From Eubacteriales Family XIII. Incertae Sedis bacterium (GTDB lineage Bacteria > Bacillota > Clostridia > Peptostreptococcales > Anaerovoracaceae), in contig JAITNA010000205.1 of the NCBI GenBank assembly GCA_031290715.1, positions 1-6,289 of the forward strand: a stretch of 6,289 nucleotides of DNA. Direction: 5' to 3'. Both the position numbers and the translations under genes were made by a program. Positions 1-5,291 of the stretch are shown here, piece after piece; positions within the stretch are counted from its first letter, which is position 1; every line of letters begins with the position of its first letter. The notes under the pieces are model-generated. The model did no database searches. It saw only the letters and a program-made list of their open reading frames with translations, and was not told the DNA's origin.

Positions 1-3
1 ACC

Positions 4-92
4 TTGTCATTCCCGCGAATGCGGGAATCCAGTGACATATTTATCACTGGATTCTCGGGATCCACCGCAAGCGGCGGCCCCAAGAATGACAA
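4..92. repeat. Palindromic REP/MITE-like intergenic element (dRS3-like core)
   Basis: The element is bounded by a perfect 9-base terminal inverted repeat, TTGTCATTC at 4-12 and GAATGACAA at 84-92. Inside are three nested or alternative hairpins. Bases 9-28 form an 8-bp stem with a GAAT loop and fit the ATTCCC-N8-GGGAAT pattern of the neisserial dRS3 repeat. Bases 25-35 and 44-54 form a perfect 11-bp stem around an 8-base loop. Bases 52-86 form an imperfect stem enclosing CCGC-AA-GCGG at 65-74. There is no coding potential. Such elements are usually dispersed in many copies and mobilised in trans by a transposase. Only one copy is visible here, so repetitiveness is inferred from its architecture. 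It may also weaken read-through from an upstream gene, but no T-run follows. Confidence 0.75.
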
Positions 93-146
93 CATTTTAG
101 CAGGGGTCTGAATAGACACGTTGCCGGGGTAATAATGTCGCGCGGT

Positions 147-176
147 TAGATACGGGTTAGATTGCTTCTTTATAAT
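147..176 (+). promoter_or_regulatory. Candidate sigma-A promoter for the ABC exporter cluster
   Basis: A perfect -10 hexamer TATAAT lies at 171-176. The best -35 candidate is TAGATA at 147-152, four of six matches to TTGACA, with an 18-base spacer. Transcription would start near 183 and leave a leader of about 70 bases before the permease ATG at 253. The -10 box overlaps an AT-rich set of inverted TAATAT repeats that could serve as an operator. The weak -35 suggests either an activator or modest basal expression. The assignment rests on sequence match and position only. Confidence 0.45.
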
Positions 177-203
177 ATCAAATATTACCGAATAATATCG
201 GAT
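173..203. promoter_or_regulatory. AT-rich inverted-repeat cluster, possible operator
   Basis: The hexamer TAATAT occurs at 173-178, in inverse orientation as ATATTA at 182-187, and again as TAATAT at 193-198. The middle copy can pair with either neighbour, with a loop of 3 or 5 bases, and the two outer copies are 20 bases apart, about two helical turns. A further short repeat, CCGA at 188-191 and TCGG at 198-201, is nested in it. The cluster overlaps the candidate -10 box and the predicted start site, where a repressor would bind. No regulator gene is in the window, so this is only a structural suggestion. Confidence 0.3.
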
Positions 204-235
204 AATTGGCGACGGGGATTTGGATGAGCCCCAAT

Positions 236-245
236 GGGGAAGGAG
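236..245 (+). promoter_or_regulatory. Ribosome binding site fixing the permease start at 253
   Basis: GGGGAAGGAG, with core AAGGAG at 240-245, sits 7 bases before the ATG at 253. A TTG at 220 in the same frame would add 11 residues but has no Shine-Dalgarno sequence at a usable distance, so 253 is the preferred start. The GGGG at 236-239 can pair with CCCC at 229-232 and might modulate access to this site. Confidence 0.8.
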
Positions 246-252
246 TAGCTTG

Positions 253-1755
253 ATGTATATTTTGGAAAACGCGCTGCAAAATATCAGACGCAACCGGGGC
301 CGGAATCTGATGATCGGCATTATTATTTTTGTCATTATTGTATCCGCTGTTACGGCCTTGATGATTCGCAATACGGCGGACGGGGTGATCGCGGACTACA
401 AGACGCGGTTTGGATCCGAGGTGAGCTTGTCGCCCAATATGCAAAAACTTCAGGAAGAAGCGATGGCGAACAGCACGGAGGACGCGAGCGGTATGAACCG
501 GGTGCGCATTGTGCGGCCTGAGATTCCGGCGGAGCAGTATGTCGCGTTCGGGGAGTCCGAATATCTGAAAGAAGCGGTCCTCACCGCGACCGCGAAAACG
601 AACAGCGAGCAGCTGAAGCCCATCGACGAGGATCTCGGCGGCGGGGGCGGGATGATGGTGAGCGGGCGCGGCGGGCCCGGCGCGGAACCGGTGCAGGAAG
701 CGCTTGGGACGCAATATTATACAAAGCTGCTCGGAAACGAGTATTCCGATTTTGAATCGGGCGACCGCAGCATTTCTGAGGGGCGGCTGCCGGAAGCGGA
801 CGGCGAATGTATGCTCAGCACGGAGCTTCTTGAGAACAGCGGGCTTTCCCTCGGCGATGAGATCACGCTGACGTCGGAGCTGACGAAGGGGCTTCCGGAT
901 GAGGAGGGGGAAGCGGAAACGCTCCCCATCTCTTATACGCTGACCATCGTGGGGACTTATCTTGACGCGACCGCGGAGTACGGGAGCGGCGCGGGGCTGA
1001 TGGAGAACGCGTATACGAACCGGAGAAATGAGATTTTGACCACCTTCGATACGGCGGCGGCGCCGATGGTTTCGGAATGGAGCGGGATTGAGGTCGGGGC
1101 GACCTACTATCTGAAAAGCCCGGATATGCTGCCGGATTTTGCGGACGAGCTGTACGCGAAAGGGCTGAGCGACGTATTCGACGTGACGACGGACGAGGCA
1201 TCATATGAGAGAATCGTGGGGCCGGTCGAGGGGCTCAAGACCATCTCTGTCGCTTTTGTCATCATCGTCTTGGTGTTCGGGGGCGTGATTATTGCATTGT
1301 TATCCTCGATCGCCATCCGCGAACGGAAGTATGAAATCGGCGTTTTGCGGGCGATGGGGATGAAGCGCTCCAAGGTGGCGCTCGGGCTGTGGACGGAGAT
1401 GCTCGTGATCACGGCGGTCTGCCTTGTCGTCGGGCTGGGCGTCGGGATGGTCGTCGCGCAGCCGGTCACAGATGTCATGCTCGCGCAGCAGGTCGCGGCG
1501 GCGGAGGAAGCCGAAACAGCCGGGATGCCGGGAGGCGGCGCGGGCGGGTTCATGACGGCCAATATCGCAAGCAGCGGGATGTTCGGCGGGCAGGCTGACG
1601 CGGAAGCGCTGAAAGACCTCGATGTGTCGCTCGGCTGGGTAACGCTGCTCGAATTGATCGGGATCGCGATTTTGCTGTCGTCGCTGACCGGGCTCATCGC
1701 GACGCAGAAGATCACGAAATATGAGCCGATCAAAATATTGATGGAGCGGAATTAG
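253..1755 (+). CDS. MacB/FtsX-type ABC transporter permease
   Basis: Membrane subunit of an ABC exporter, 500 residues from the ATG at 253. The architecture is that of the MacB/FtsX superfamily. A first helix spans about residues 17-38, and a large extracytoplasmic domain about 40-325. A C-terminal FtsX domain has helices at about 329-354, 382-403 and 461-483. The segment IRERKYEIGVLRAMGM (355-370) after the second helix is the family's cytoplasmic signature, which contacts the ATPase. Proteins of this family generally move substrates or transmit force mechanically from the extracytoplasmic side; known examples handle peptides, antibiotics or lipoproteins. The substrate cannot be told here. 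Two features are unusual: a Gly-rich tract at about 128-143 in the outer domain, and a roughly 57-residue Gly/Met/Ala-rich loop (404-460) between the last two helices, where homologues usually have a short loop. The ATPase gene starts 26 bases downstream, so the two are probably co-transcribed. Confidence 0.92.
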   Translation: MYILENALQNIRRNRGRNLMIGIIIFVIIVSAVTALMIRNTADGVIADYKTRFGSEVSLSPNMQKLQEEAMANSTEDASGMNRVRIVRPEIPAEQYVAFGESEYLKEAVLTATAKTNSEQLKPIDEDLGGGGGMMVSGRGGPGAEPVQEALGTQYYTKLLGNEYSDFESGDRSISEGRLPEADGECMLSTELLENSGLSLGDEITLTSELTKGLPDEEGEAETLPISYTLTIVGTYLDATAEYGSGAGLMENAYTNRRNEILTTFDTAAAPMVSEWSGIEVGATYYLKSPDMLPDFADELYAKGLSDVFDVTTDEASYERIVGPVEGLKTISVAFVIIVLVFGGVIIALLSSIAIRERKYEIGVLRAMGMKRSKVALGLWTEMLVITAVCLVVGLGVGMVVAQPVTDVMLAQQVAAAEEAETAGMPGGGAGGFMTANIASSGMFGGQADAEALKDLDVSLGWVTLLELIGIAILLSSLTGLIATQKITKYEPIKILMERN

Positions 1756-1781
1756 GGAAGGGGAAAGGAAGGGTGCGGGAG

Positions 1782-2459
1782 ATGGATGTATTGGCTTTGA
1801 AGGATGTGTTTTATCAGTATGAGGGCGCGAATCGGGCTGTGCTTCAGGGCGTCAGCGCGGGCTTTGAGGCGGGCCGGGTGTATACGATTGTCGGCAAATC
1901 GGGCTCCGGGAAATCCACGATGCTGTCTTTGATTGCGGGATTGGATGTTTGCGGCGGCGGCGAGATTTTGTACGGCGGCGCCGACCTGAGCCGTATCGAC
2001 CGCGACAAATATCGGGCGAAAGGGATCGGTGTGATTTTTCAAGGTTTCAATTTGATCACGAACGCGACCGCCATTCAGAACATCGTGTTGTCCATGAACA
2101 TCAGCGGAAGTCTTGAGCGCGACAAGAAGGCGTACGCGTACGGGCTGCTCGATCAGATGGGAATCGACCGCGAAACGGCGGAGCGGACGATTCTCAAGCT
2201 GTCGGGCGGCGAGCAGCAGCGCGTGGGGATTGCGCGGGCGCTGGCGCACAATCCGAACATCATTATCGCCGACGAGCCGACCGGGAATTTGGATAAGGAA
2301 ACGGAAGCGGAGATATTGAAAATCTTCAGTTCCCTTGCGCACGAGGAGGGCAAGTGTGTTATTATTGTAACGCATTCCACGAAAGTATCCGAGATCGCCG
2401 ATGTGATTTTGGGGATACGGAATGGGCAGGTTTCCGTTGTGCGGGAGCGTACGCATTGA
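1782..2459 (+). CDS. LolD/MacB-type ABC transporter ATP-binding protein
   Basis: Cytoplasmic ATPase, 225 residues from the ATG at 1782, that should energise the permease encoded just upstream. All nucleotide-binding motifs are intact: Walker A GKSGSGKST (38-46), Q-loop glutamine 87 in the segment VIFQGFNLI, ABC signature LSGGEQQ (140-146), Walker B IIIADE with catalytic Glu165, D-loop NLD (169-171) and switch His198. The DEPTGNLD stretch and the short, single-domain length are typical of the LolD/MacB/FtsE group that pairs with FtsX-type permeases. A GTG at 1773 in frame would add three residues. ATG 1782 is preferred because the purine-rich AAAGGAAGGG run (1764-1773) is then at a usual distance. 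The sequence looks fully functional. Confidence 0.95.
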   Translation: MDVLALKDVFYQYEGANRAVLQGVSAGFEAGRVYTIVGKSGSGKSTMLSLIAGLDVCGGGEILYGGADLSRIDRDKYRAKGIGVIFQGFNLITNATAIQNIVLSMNISGSLERDKKAYAYGLLDQMGIDRETAERTILKLSGGEQQRVGIARALAHNPNIIIADEPTGNLDKETEAEILKIFSSLAHEEGKCVIIVTHSTKVSEIADVILGIRNGQVSVVRERTH

Positions 2460-2534
2460 GGCGGGCGCGGGCGCGCGGCGGGATAGTCGGATCGTCAGGA
2501 CAGTCAGGGTGAGTCGAATAGGAGATGGTAAAAC

Positions 2535-3050
2535 ATGAAAAGCGGAATGAGAAAATCGGATCATATCATCAGTATCGTGTTGTTTGCGATCGCGGGGCTG
2601 CTCATCGCCTACGCGGTGTGGGCGATCATCAAGAGTCATACCTATATCGCGGAGTTGGTGACGGCCGGGCAGCTTGTGATCAAGGACAGCGTGTATGACG
2701 TGGTGAGTTTTTATATGAGCGCTTGCGCACAGTATATCGTTTTTGCCGTGCTGCTTTTTGCCGGCGGGTGGCTGCTGCGCAGTTGGAGCGCGGCGGCGGT
2801 AGTTGGCGTTGGCGTTGGATTGCCGCGGGGCGCTGCGGGCGAGGATGATGACGATGCGTCGCTGTCCGGGGATGGCGCCGCGCCGGTTGCGGACGGGGAC
2901 GGCGTTGGTGTTGGCTTCGATGCCGGCACTGTGTCTGCGGGCGATGTCGGCGCTGAGATCGCGGGCAAGGGTTCGGTGTCGGCGGATGAATTTGCGGACG
3001 AAGAAGAAGCCGAATTGGACGAATGGTTTGAGAAGATGCGCGAGGAATAG
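2535..3050 (+). CDS. Two-helix membrane protein with acidic low-complexity tail, unknown function
   Basis: Not recognised. The 171-residue product has two predicted membrane helices, about residues 11-32 and 64-84, joined by a roughly 30-residue loop that contains no cysteines. A basic N-terminus (K2, R6, K7) favours a cytoplasmic start, which puts the loop outside and the C-terminus inside. From about residue 98 the tail is rich in Gly, Ala, Asp, Ser and Val, with an EDDDD run at 103-107. It ends in a charged, probably helical segment (151-171, with EEEAELDEWFEKMREE). The start is supported by AGGAG at 2520-2524, 10 bases before the ATG. It follows the ATPase gene by 75 bases on the same strand with no terminator seen, so co-transcription is plausible. 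A role as exporter accessory is inferred from position alone. The open frame and good ribosome binding site make it likely to be a real gene. Confidence 0.75.
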   Translation: MKSGMRKSDHIISIVLFAIAGLLIAYAVWAIIKSHTYIAELVTAGQLVIKDSVYDVVSFYMSACAQYIVFAVLLFAGGWLLRSWSAAAVVGVGVGLPRGAAGEDDDDASLSGDGAAPVADGDGVGVGFDAGTVSAGDVGAEIAGKGSVSADEFADEEEAELDEWFEKMREE

Positions 3051-3060
3051 GCACAAAATG

Positions 3061-3090
3061 TTGAACAAGAGGCGGGGCTGATGATATAAT
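3061..3090 (+). promoter_or_regulatory. Candidate sigma-A promoter for the P-loop gene
   Basis: TTGAAC at 3061-3066 (four of six matches to TTGACA) and a perfect TATAAT at 3085-3090 are separated by 18 bases. A start near 3097 would give a leader of about 45 bases before the ATG at 3142. This suggests that the small ATPase gene is transcribed apart from the exporter cluster, although read-through is possible because no terminator is visible after 3050. Confidence 0.55.
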
Positions 3091-3126
3091 CAATGACGAC
3101 GCTGTTATTATCTGAACGCGCGATGC

Positions 3127-3134
3127 GGAGGAGG
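3127..3134 (+). promoter_or_regulatory. Strong ribosome binding site of the P-loop gene
   Basis: GGAGGAGG lies 7 bases before the ATG at 3142. This is the strongest Shine-Dalgarno match in the window. It selects the ATG at 3142 over an in-frame ATG at 3148, which would be 13 bases away. Confidence 0.8.
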
Positions 3135-3141
3135 ACGGAAT

Positions 3142-3579
3142 ATGTCCATGGTAAGCCTGATCGTTGGACACAAAGGAACCGGAAAAACCAAGATGATGAT
3201 CGAGTTGGCGAACGACCGCGCCGAGAAGAGCAGCGGGCATATTGTATTCGTCAACAAGAATCAGCGCCTTATGTATGATCTCATCCACGAGATCAGGATC
3301 GTCTGTATGGAGGATTACGAAGAGATCACAAACAGCGACGAGTACATCGGGTTCCTGTACGGCATTATCAGCAGCGACCACGACATTGACGCCATCTTCA
3401 TCGACAGCATTCTCAAACACGCGGACGTGAGTACGGAGGACATCCCCGAATTTCTGGCGCGGCTCAAGGTGATCAGCCAACAGCACGACATCGACTTCAT
3501 CGTCAGCCTGAGCGCGGATCTCGAAGAGCTTTCGGACGATGTGACGGATTTCAATGTAATGAAACCCGAAGGGTGTTAG
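3142..3579 (+). CDS. Small P-loop ATP-binding protein of unknown role
   Basis: Compact 145-residue cytoplasmic protein. The N-terminus carries a clear Walker A motif, GHKGTGKT (9-16, with K15 and T16). A hydrophobic strand ending in Asp, AIFID (84-88), fits Walker B. The strand FIVSLSAD (119-126) sits where a sensor residue would be expected in a RecA-like fold. There is no ABC signature, no helicase motif and no extra domain. I recall similar short proteins in Clostridia, often labelled simply as ATP-binding or, misleadingly, as PilT-like; no pilus genes are nearby. The biochemical role is unknown, and neither ATP hydrolysis nor a partner can be read from the sequence. The gene has its own candidate promoter and a very strong ribosome binding site. 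It converges with the minus-strand gene ending at 3623. Confidence 0.85.
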   Translation: MSMVSLIVGHKGTGKTKMMIELANDRAEKSSGHIVFVNKNQRLMYDLIHEIRIVCMEDYEEITNSDEYIGFLYGIISSDHDIDAIFIDSILKHADVSTEDIPEFLARLKVISQQHDIDFIVSLSADLEELSDDVTDFNVMKPEGC

Positions 3580-3622
3580 CGGAGAAATCGCCCGAAGCTG
3601 AATGCATACAATCGGTCGTTGT

Positions 3623-4243
3623 TCAGATCAGTTTTTCTAATTTGAAGATTTTCAGGGCTTTCGCCGCTTCCCGCTGTCCGTCGGAGAACGAGCCGGGCAT
3701 CAGGATGGCGCGTTCCTTTGTCCGGCCTTTTTCATCGCGAAAGGCGACAATGAAACGCGGTCTTGTGAAGCCGGGTACGCCGCGGGTGTATTTCACTTTC
3801 CTGATGGCATCCCGATCGATCTTCATGACGCCGGAACTATTGCGGCTGCGGAAGATGCCATACCATAGAAAAAGGGCAATGGCGCCGGCGACGGCCGCGT
3901 CGGGATAGTGCGCGTTCCGGGCCATCGTAAGGGTCAGGAAGGTGAGGACGGAAGCGATCACCGCGTTGACGATCAGCGCGTGCCGAACGGATTTGTCTAT
4001 GCCTTTTGATTTGGCGGCTTTGCCGGCAGGTACCGGTTGTGCTTCCATTGTCAGGACAATCTGCGCTTTTGTGATCGAGCAGCTTCCCATTTTGATCAGG
4101 AACGACTTGGCCTTACGCCCCGTACTGATGGATACTTCATGGCCCGCGGCGGCCGCGCCGATCAATCTTCTGCGTTTCTGGAATTGCGGTATATGCCCGC
4201 GTTTCCGGCCCGCGCCCTTTCTTTTTTCCTGCCCCAAAGCCAT
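3623..4243 (-). CDS. Membrane protein with C-terminal PH-like domain, hypothetical
   Basis: Predicted 206-residue membrane protein, function not recognised. The N-terminal third is very basic (KRKGAGRKRG at 7-16, KRRR at 23-26). It is followed by a short segment with the look of a beta-rich module (about 36-66). Two predicted helices, about 88-107 and 115-131, form a hairpin. The C-terminal part (about 138-203) contains VMKIDRDAIRKVKY and a PRFIVAFRDEKG strand-turn unit, which resembles the bacterial PH-like domains that follow paired helices in YcxB- or YdbS-type proteins; this is a resemblance by eye, not a search result. The ATG at 4243 is chosen because a purine-rich stretch (GGGAGAGG, complement of 4255-4262) lies upstream. 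Internal ATGs at residues 52 and 66 have no comparable site. The gene is 67 bases downstream of the amidase gene on the same strand, so it may share its transcript. Confidence 0.7.
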   Translation of the reverse strand: MALGQEKRKGAGRKRGHIPQFQKRRRLIGAAAAGHEVSISTGRKAKSFLIKMGSCSITKAQIVLTMEAQPVPAGKAAKSKGIDKSVRHALIVNAVIASVLTFLTLTMARNAHYPDAAVAGAIALFLWYGIFRSRNSSGVMKIDRDAIRKVKYTRGVPGFTRPRFIVAFRDEKGRTKERAILMPGSFSDGQREAAKALKIFKLEKLI

Positions 4244-4310
4244 TGTTTCTGTTTCCTCTCCCTTGTTTTTGTTTTTTCTGAGCCGTCCGAAATCCGCACA
4301 CCTGAATTAA

Positions 4311-5105
4311 TCAGTGTTTCCCTAATGGGATTTCCTGTCTGATTTTGTCCTGATAGTCCCGGTCGACGACGCCGTAGACAATGGTTTCACGCTGATCCGC
4401 CGCGCCGCAATAATCGCCCCACGGGGTCGCGATGCACGAATGGCCCCAGGAATGATAGCTTGCCGACAGATCGCGCGCGGGAGAACAGGCCGCAAAGAAA
4501 ATCTGATTGTCGAGCGCGCGGCTTCGCATGAGCAAATCCCAGTGTACGGGCCCCGTCGTCATGTTGAAAGAAGCGGGCAGGAAGATGATATGCGCGCCGG
4601 CCCGCGTCATTTGCCGGAACATCTCCGGGAAGCGCACATCGAAACAGATCGCAAGGCCCATCGTCCCGAAATCCGTATCAAACGTAGTCAGCGCGTCCCC
4701 GGCGGCGAAGAAGTCGGATTCCTTGAAGTGGATGCCGCCCTCGATGTCGACGTCGAAGAGATGGACCTTTCGGTGCCGAGCAATAACGGCGCCGCTCGGG
4801 TCAAAGACAAAGGAGGTATTGTACATGCCGCCTTCGCCGCGCTCCGGGATGGAGCCGCCGATGAGGAAAATCCCATTTTCGCGCGCAAGGCCGCTCATGA
4901 GCCGAACCGAGGGGCCATCCGACGGTTCCTCATAACCCGCAAACTTTTTGACGTCGTAGGGGCTGTTCCAAATCTCGGGCAGGCAGACGACTTTTGCGCC
5001 GGCCGCGGCCGCTTCGTTCACAAGGCGCGCCGCCTTTTCCCTGTTTTCATCCTTGTCGTTCGACACGAGCATTTGGCACAACGCGATTTTGTATTTTCTG
5101 TCCAT
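4311..5105 (-). CDS. Omega-amidase / NIT2-type nitrilase-superfamily hydrolase
   Basis: Carbon-nitrogen hydrolase of 264 residues, the usual length for the NIT2 branch. The catalytic triad is complete: Glu44 in CLPEIWNSPY, Lys113 in HRKVHLFD, and nucleophile Cys154 in ICFDVRFPE. Subfamily-specific stretches, HLFDVDIEGG (115-124), FKESDFFAAG (127-136) and the later FNMTTGPVHWDLL and RALDNQ, match eukaryotic and bacterial omega-amidases more closely than other nitrilases. Members hydrolyse alpha-ketoglutaramate and alpha-ketosuccinamate to 2-oxoglutarate and oxaloacetate, returning ammonia and removing transamination by-products. A related activity, deaminated-glutathione amidase (NIT1), cannot be fully excluded. 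The ATG at 5105 is preferred because AAAGGAAAG lies just upstream. An in-frame start at 5177 would add 24 residues unlike the family. The enzyme is cytosolic, with no signal peptide. Confidence 0.92.
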   Translation of the reverse strand: MDRKYKIALCQMLVSNDKDENREKAARLVNEAAAAGAKVVCLPEIWNSPYDVKKFAGYEEPSDGPSVRLMSGLARENGIFLIGGSIPERGEGGMYNTSFVFDPSGAVIARHRKVHLFDVDIEGGIHFKESDFFAAGDALTTFDTDFGTMGLAICFDVRFPEMFRQMTRAGAHIIFLPASFNMTTGPVHWDLLMRSRALDNQIFFAACSPARDLSASYHSWGHSCIATPWGDYCGAADQRETIVYGVVDRDYQDKIRQEIPLGKH

Positions 5106-5147
5106 ATCCGTCACTTTCCTTTCGGAATGCCATGCGGCAATCCTACT

Positions 5148-5184
5148 GCCCCGGCGACAATTATGATAGGAAATCATGCCGGGC
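5148..5184 (-). promoter_or_regulatory. Inverted repeat in the amidase leader
   Basis: On the minus strand GCCCGGC (complement of 5178-5184) is followed at once by ATGAT, a 5-base loop and ATCAT (5163-5177 on the plus strand). After a 7-base unpaired stretch comes GCCGGGGC (5148-5155), which can close the outer stem with one bulged base. The structure would lie in the 5' leader of the amidase transcript if the promoter at 5195-5200 is used. It could be an operator dyad at DNA level or an RNA hairpin. There is no T-run, so it is not a simple terminator. I match it to no known riboswitch class. Confidence 0.3.
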
Positions 5185-5194
5185 TTTCTTCTAT

Positions 5195-5200
5195 ATTATA
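5195..5200 (-). promoter_or_regulatory. Candidate -10 box for the minus-strand amidase gene
   Basis: The minus strand reads TATAAT here, within a short AT-rich island (TACTATATAATATAG) in otherwise GC-rich DNA. Transcription would begin near 5188, about 80 bases before the ATG at 5105. No convincing -35 box is found at 16-18 bases, so the match is partial. Confidence 0.4.
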
Positions 5201-5251
5201 TAGTAACAAAGGGAACGCTGCGAGAACTTTACGCGGAATGGGGGAAACTTG

Positions 5252-5260
5252 TGTTATGAT
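5252..5260 (+). promoter_or_regulatory. Candidate extended -10 promoter for the methyltransferase
   Basis: TGTTATGAT is an extended -10 element: TG at 5252-5253, one base, then TATGAT at 5255-5260. Transcription would begin near 5267, about 25 bases before the ATG at 5292. No good -35 hexamer lies 16-18 bases upstream, as is common for extended -10 promoters. It faces away from the amidase promoter, so the 186-base gap between the two genes is divergent. Confidence 0.45.
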
Positions 5261-5291
5261 ACTATTACAGAACAATAGGGCGCAATAATGA

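Noticed and set aside
220..252. TTG start giving an 11-residue longer permease
   Set aside because: No ribosome binding site lies upstream of 220, whereas AAGGAG is 7 bases before the ATG at 253. The extra residues would precede the usual family N-terminus.
2460..2534. GC-rich gap with short direct repeats (GTCAGG, GTCAGG, GAGTC)
   Set aside because: The repeats are too short and irregular to be a site, and there is no stable hairpin with a T-run. It is treated as plain spacer.
1752..3068. 438-codon open frame on the minus strand across the ATPase and acidic-tail genes
   Set aside because: It is antisense to an ATPase with every motif intact. Its product is Arg/His/Pro-rich with no recognisable domain, as expected from the complement of GC-rich coding sequence.
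3598..3636. Possible terminator after the P-loop gene (CTGAA/TTCAG followed by TTTTT)
   Set aside because: The stem is only 5 bp with a 19-base loop, and the T-run overlaps the coding end of the convergent gene. It is too weak to call.
4440..5288. 282-codon plus-strand open frame over the amidase gene
   Set aside because: It lies opposite a clearly functional omega-amidase with a full catalytic triad. The translation has no family features.
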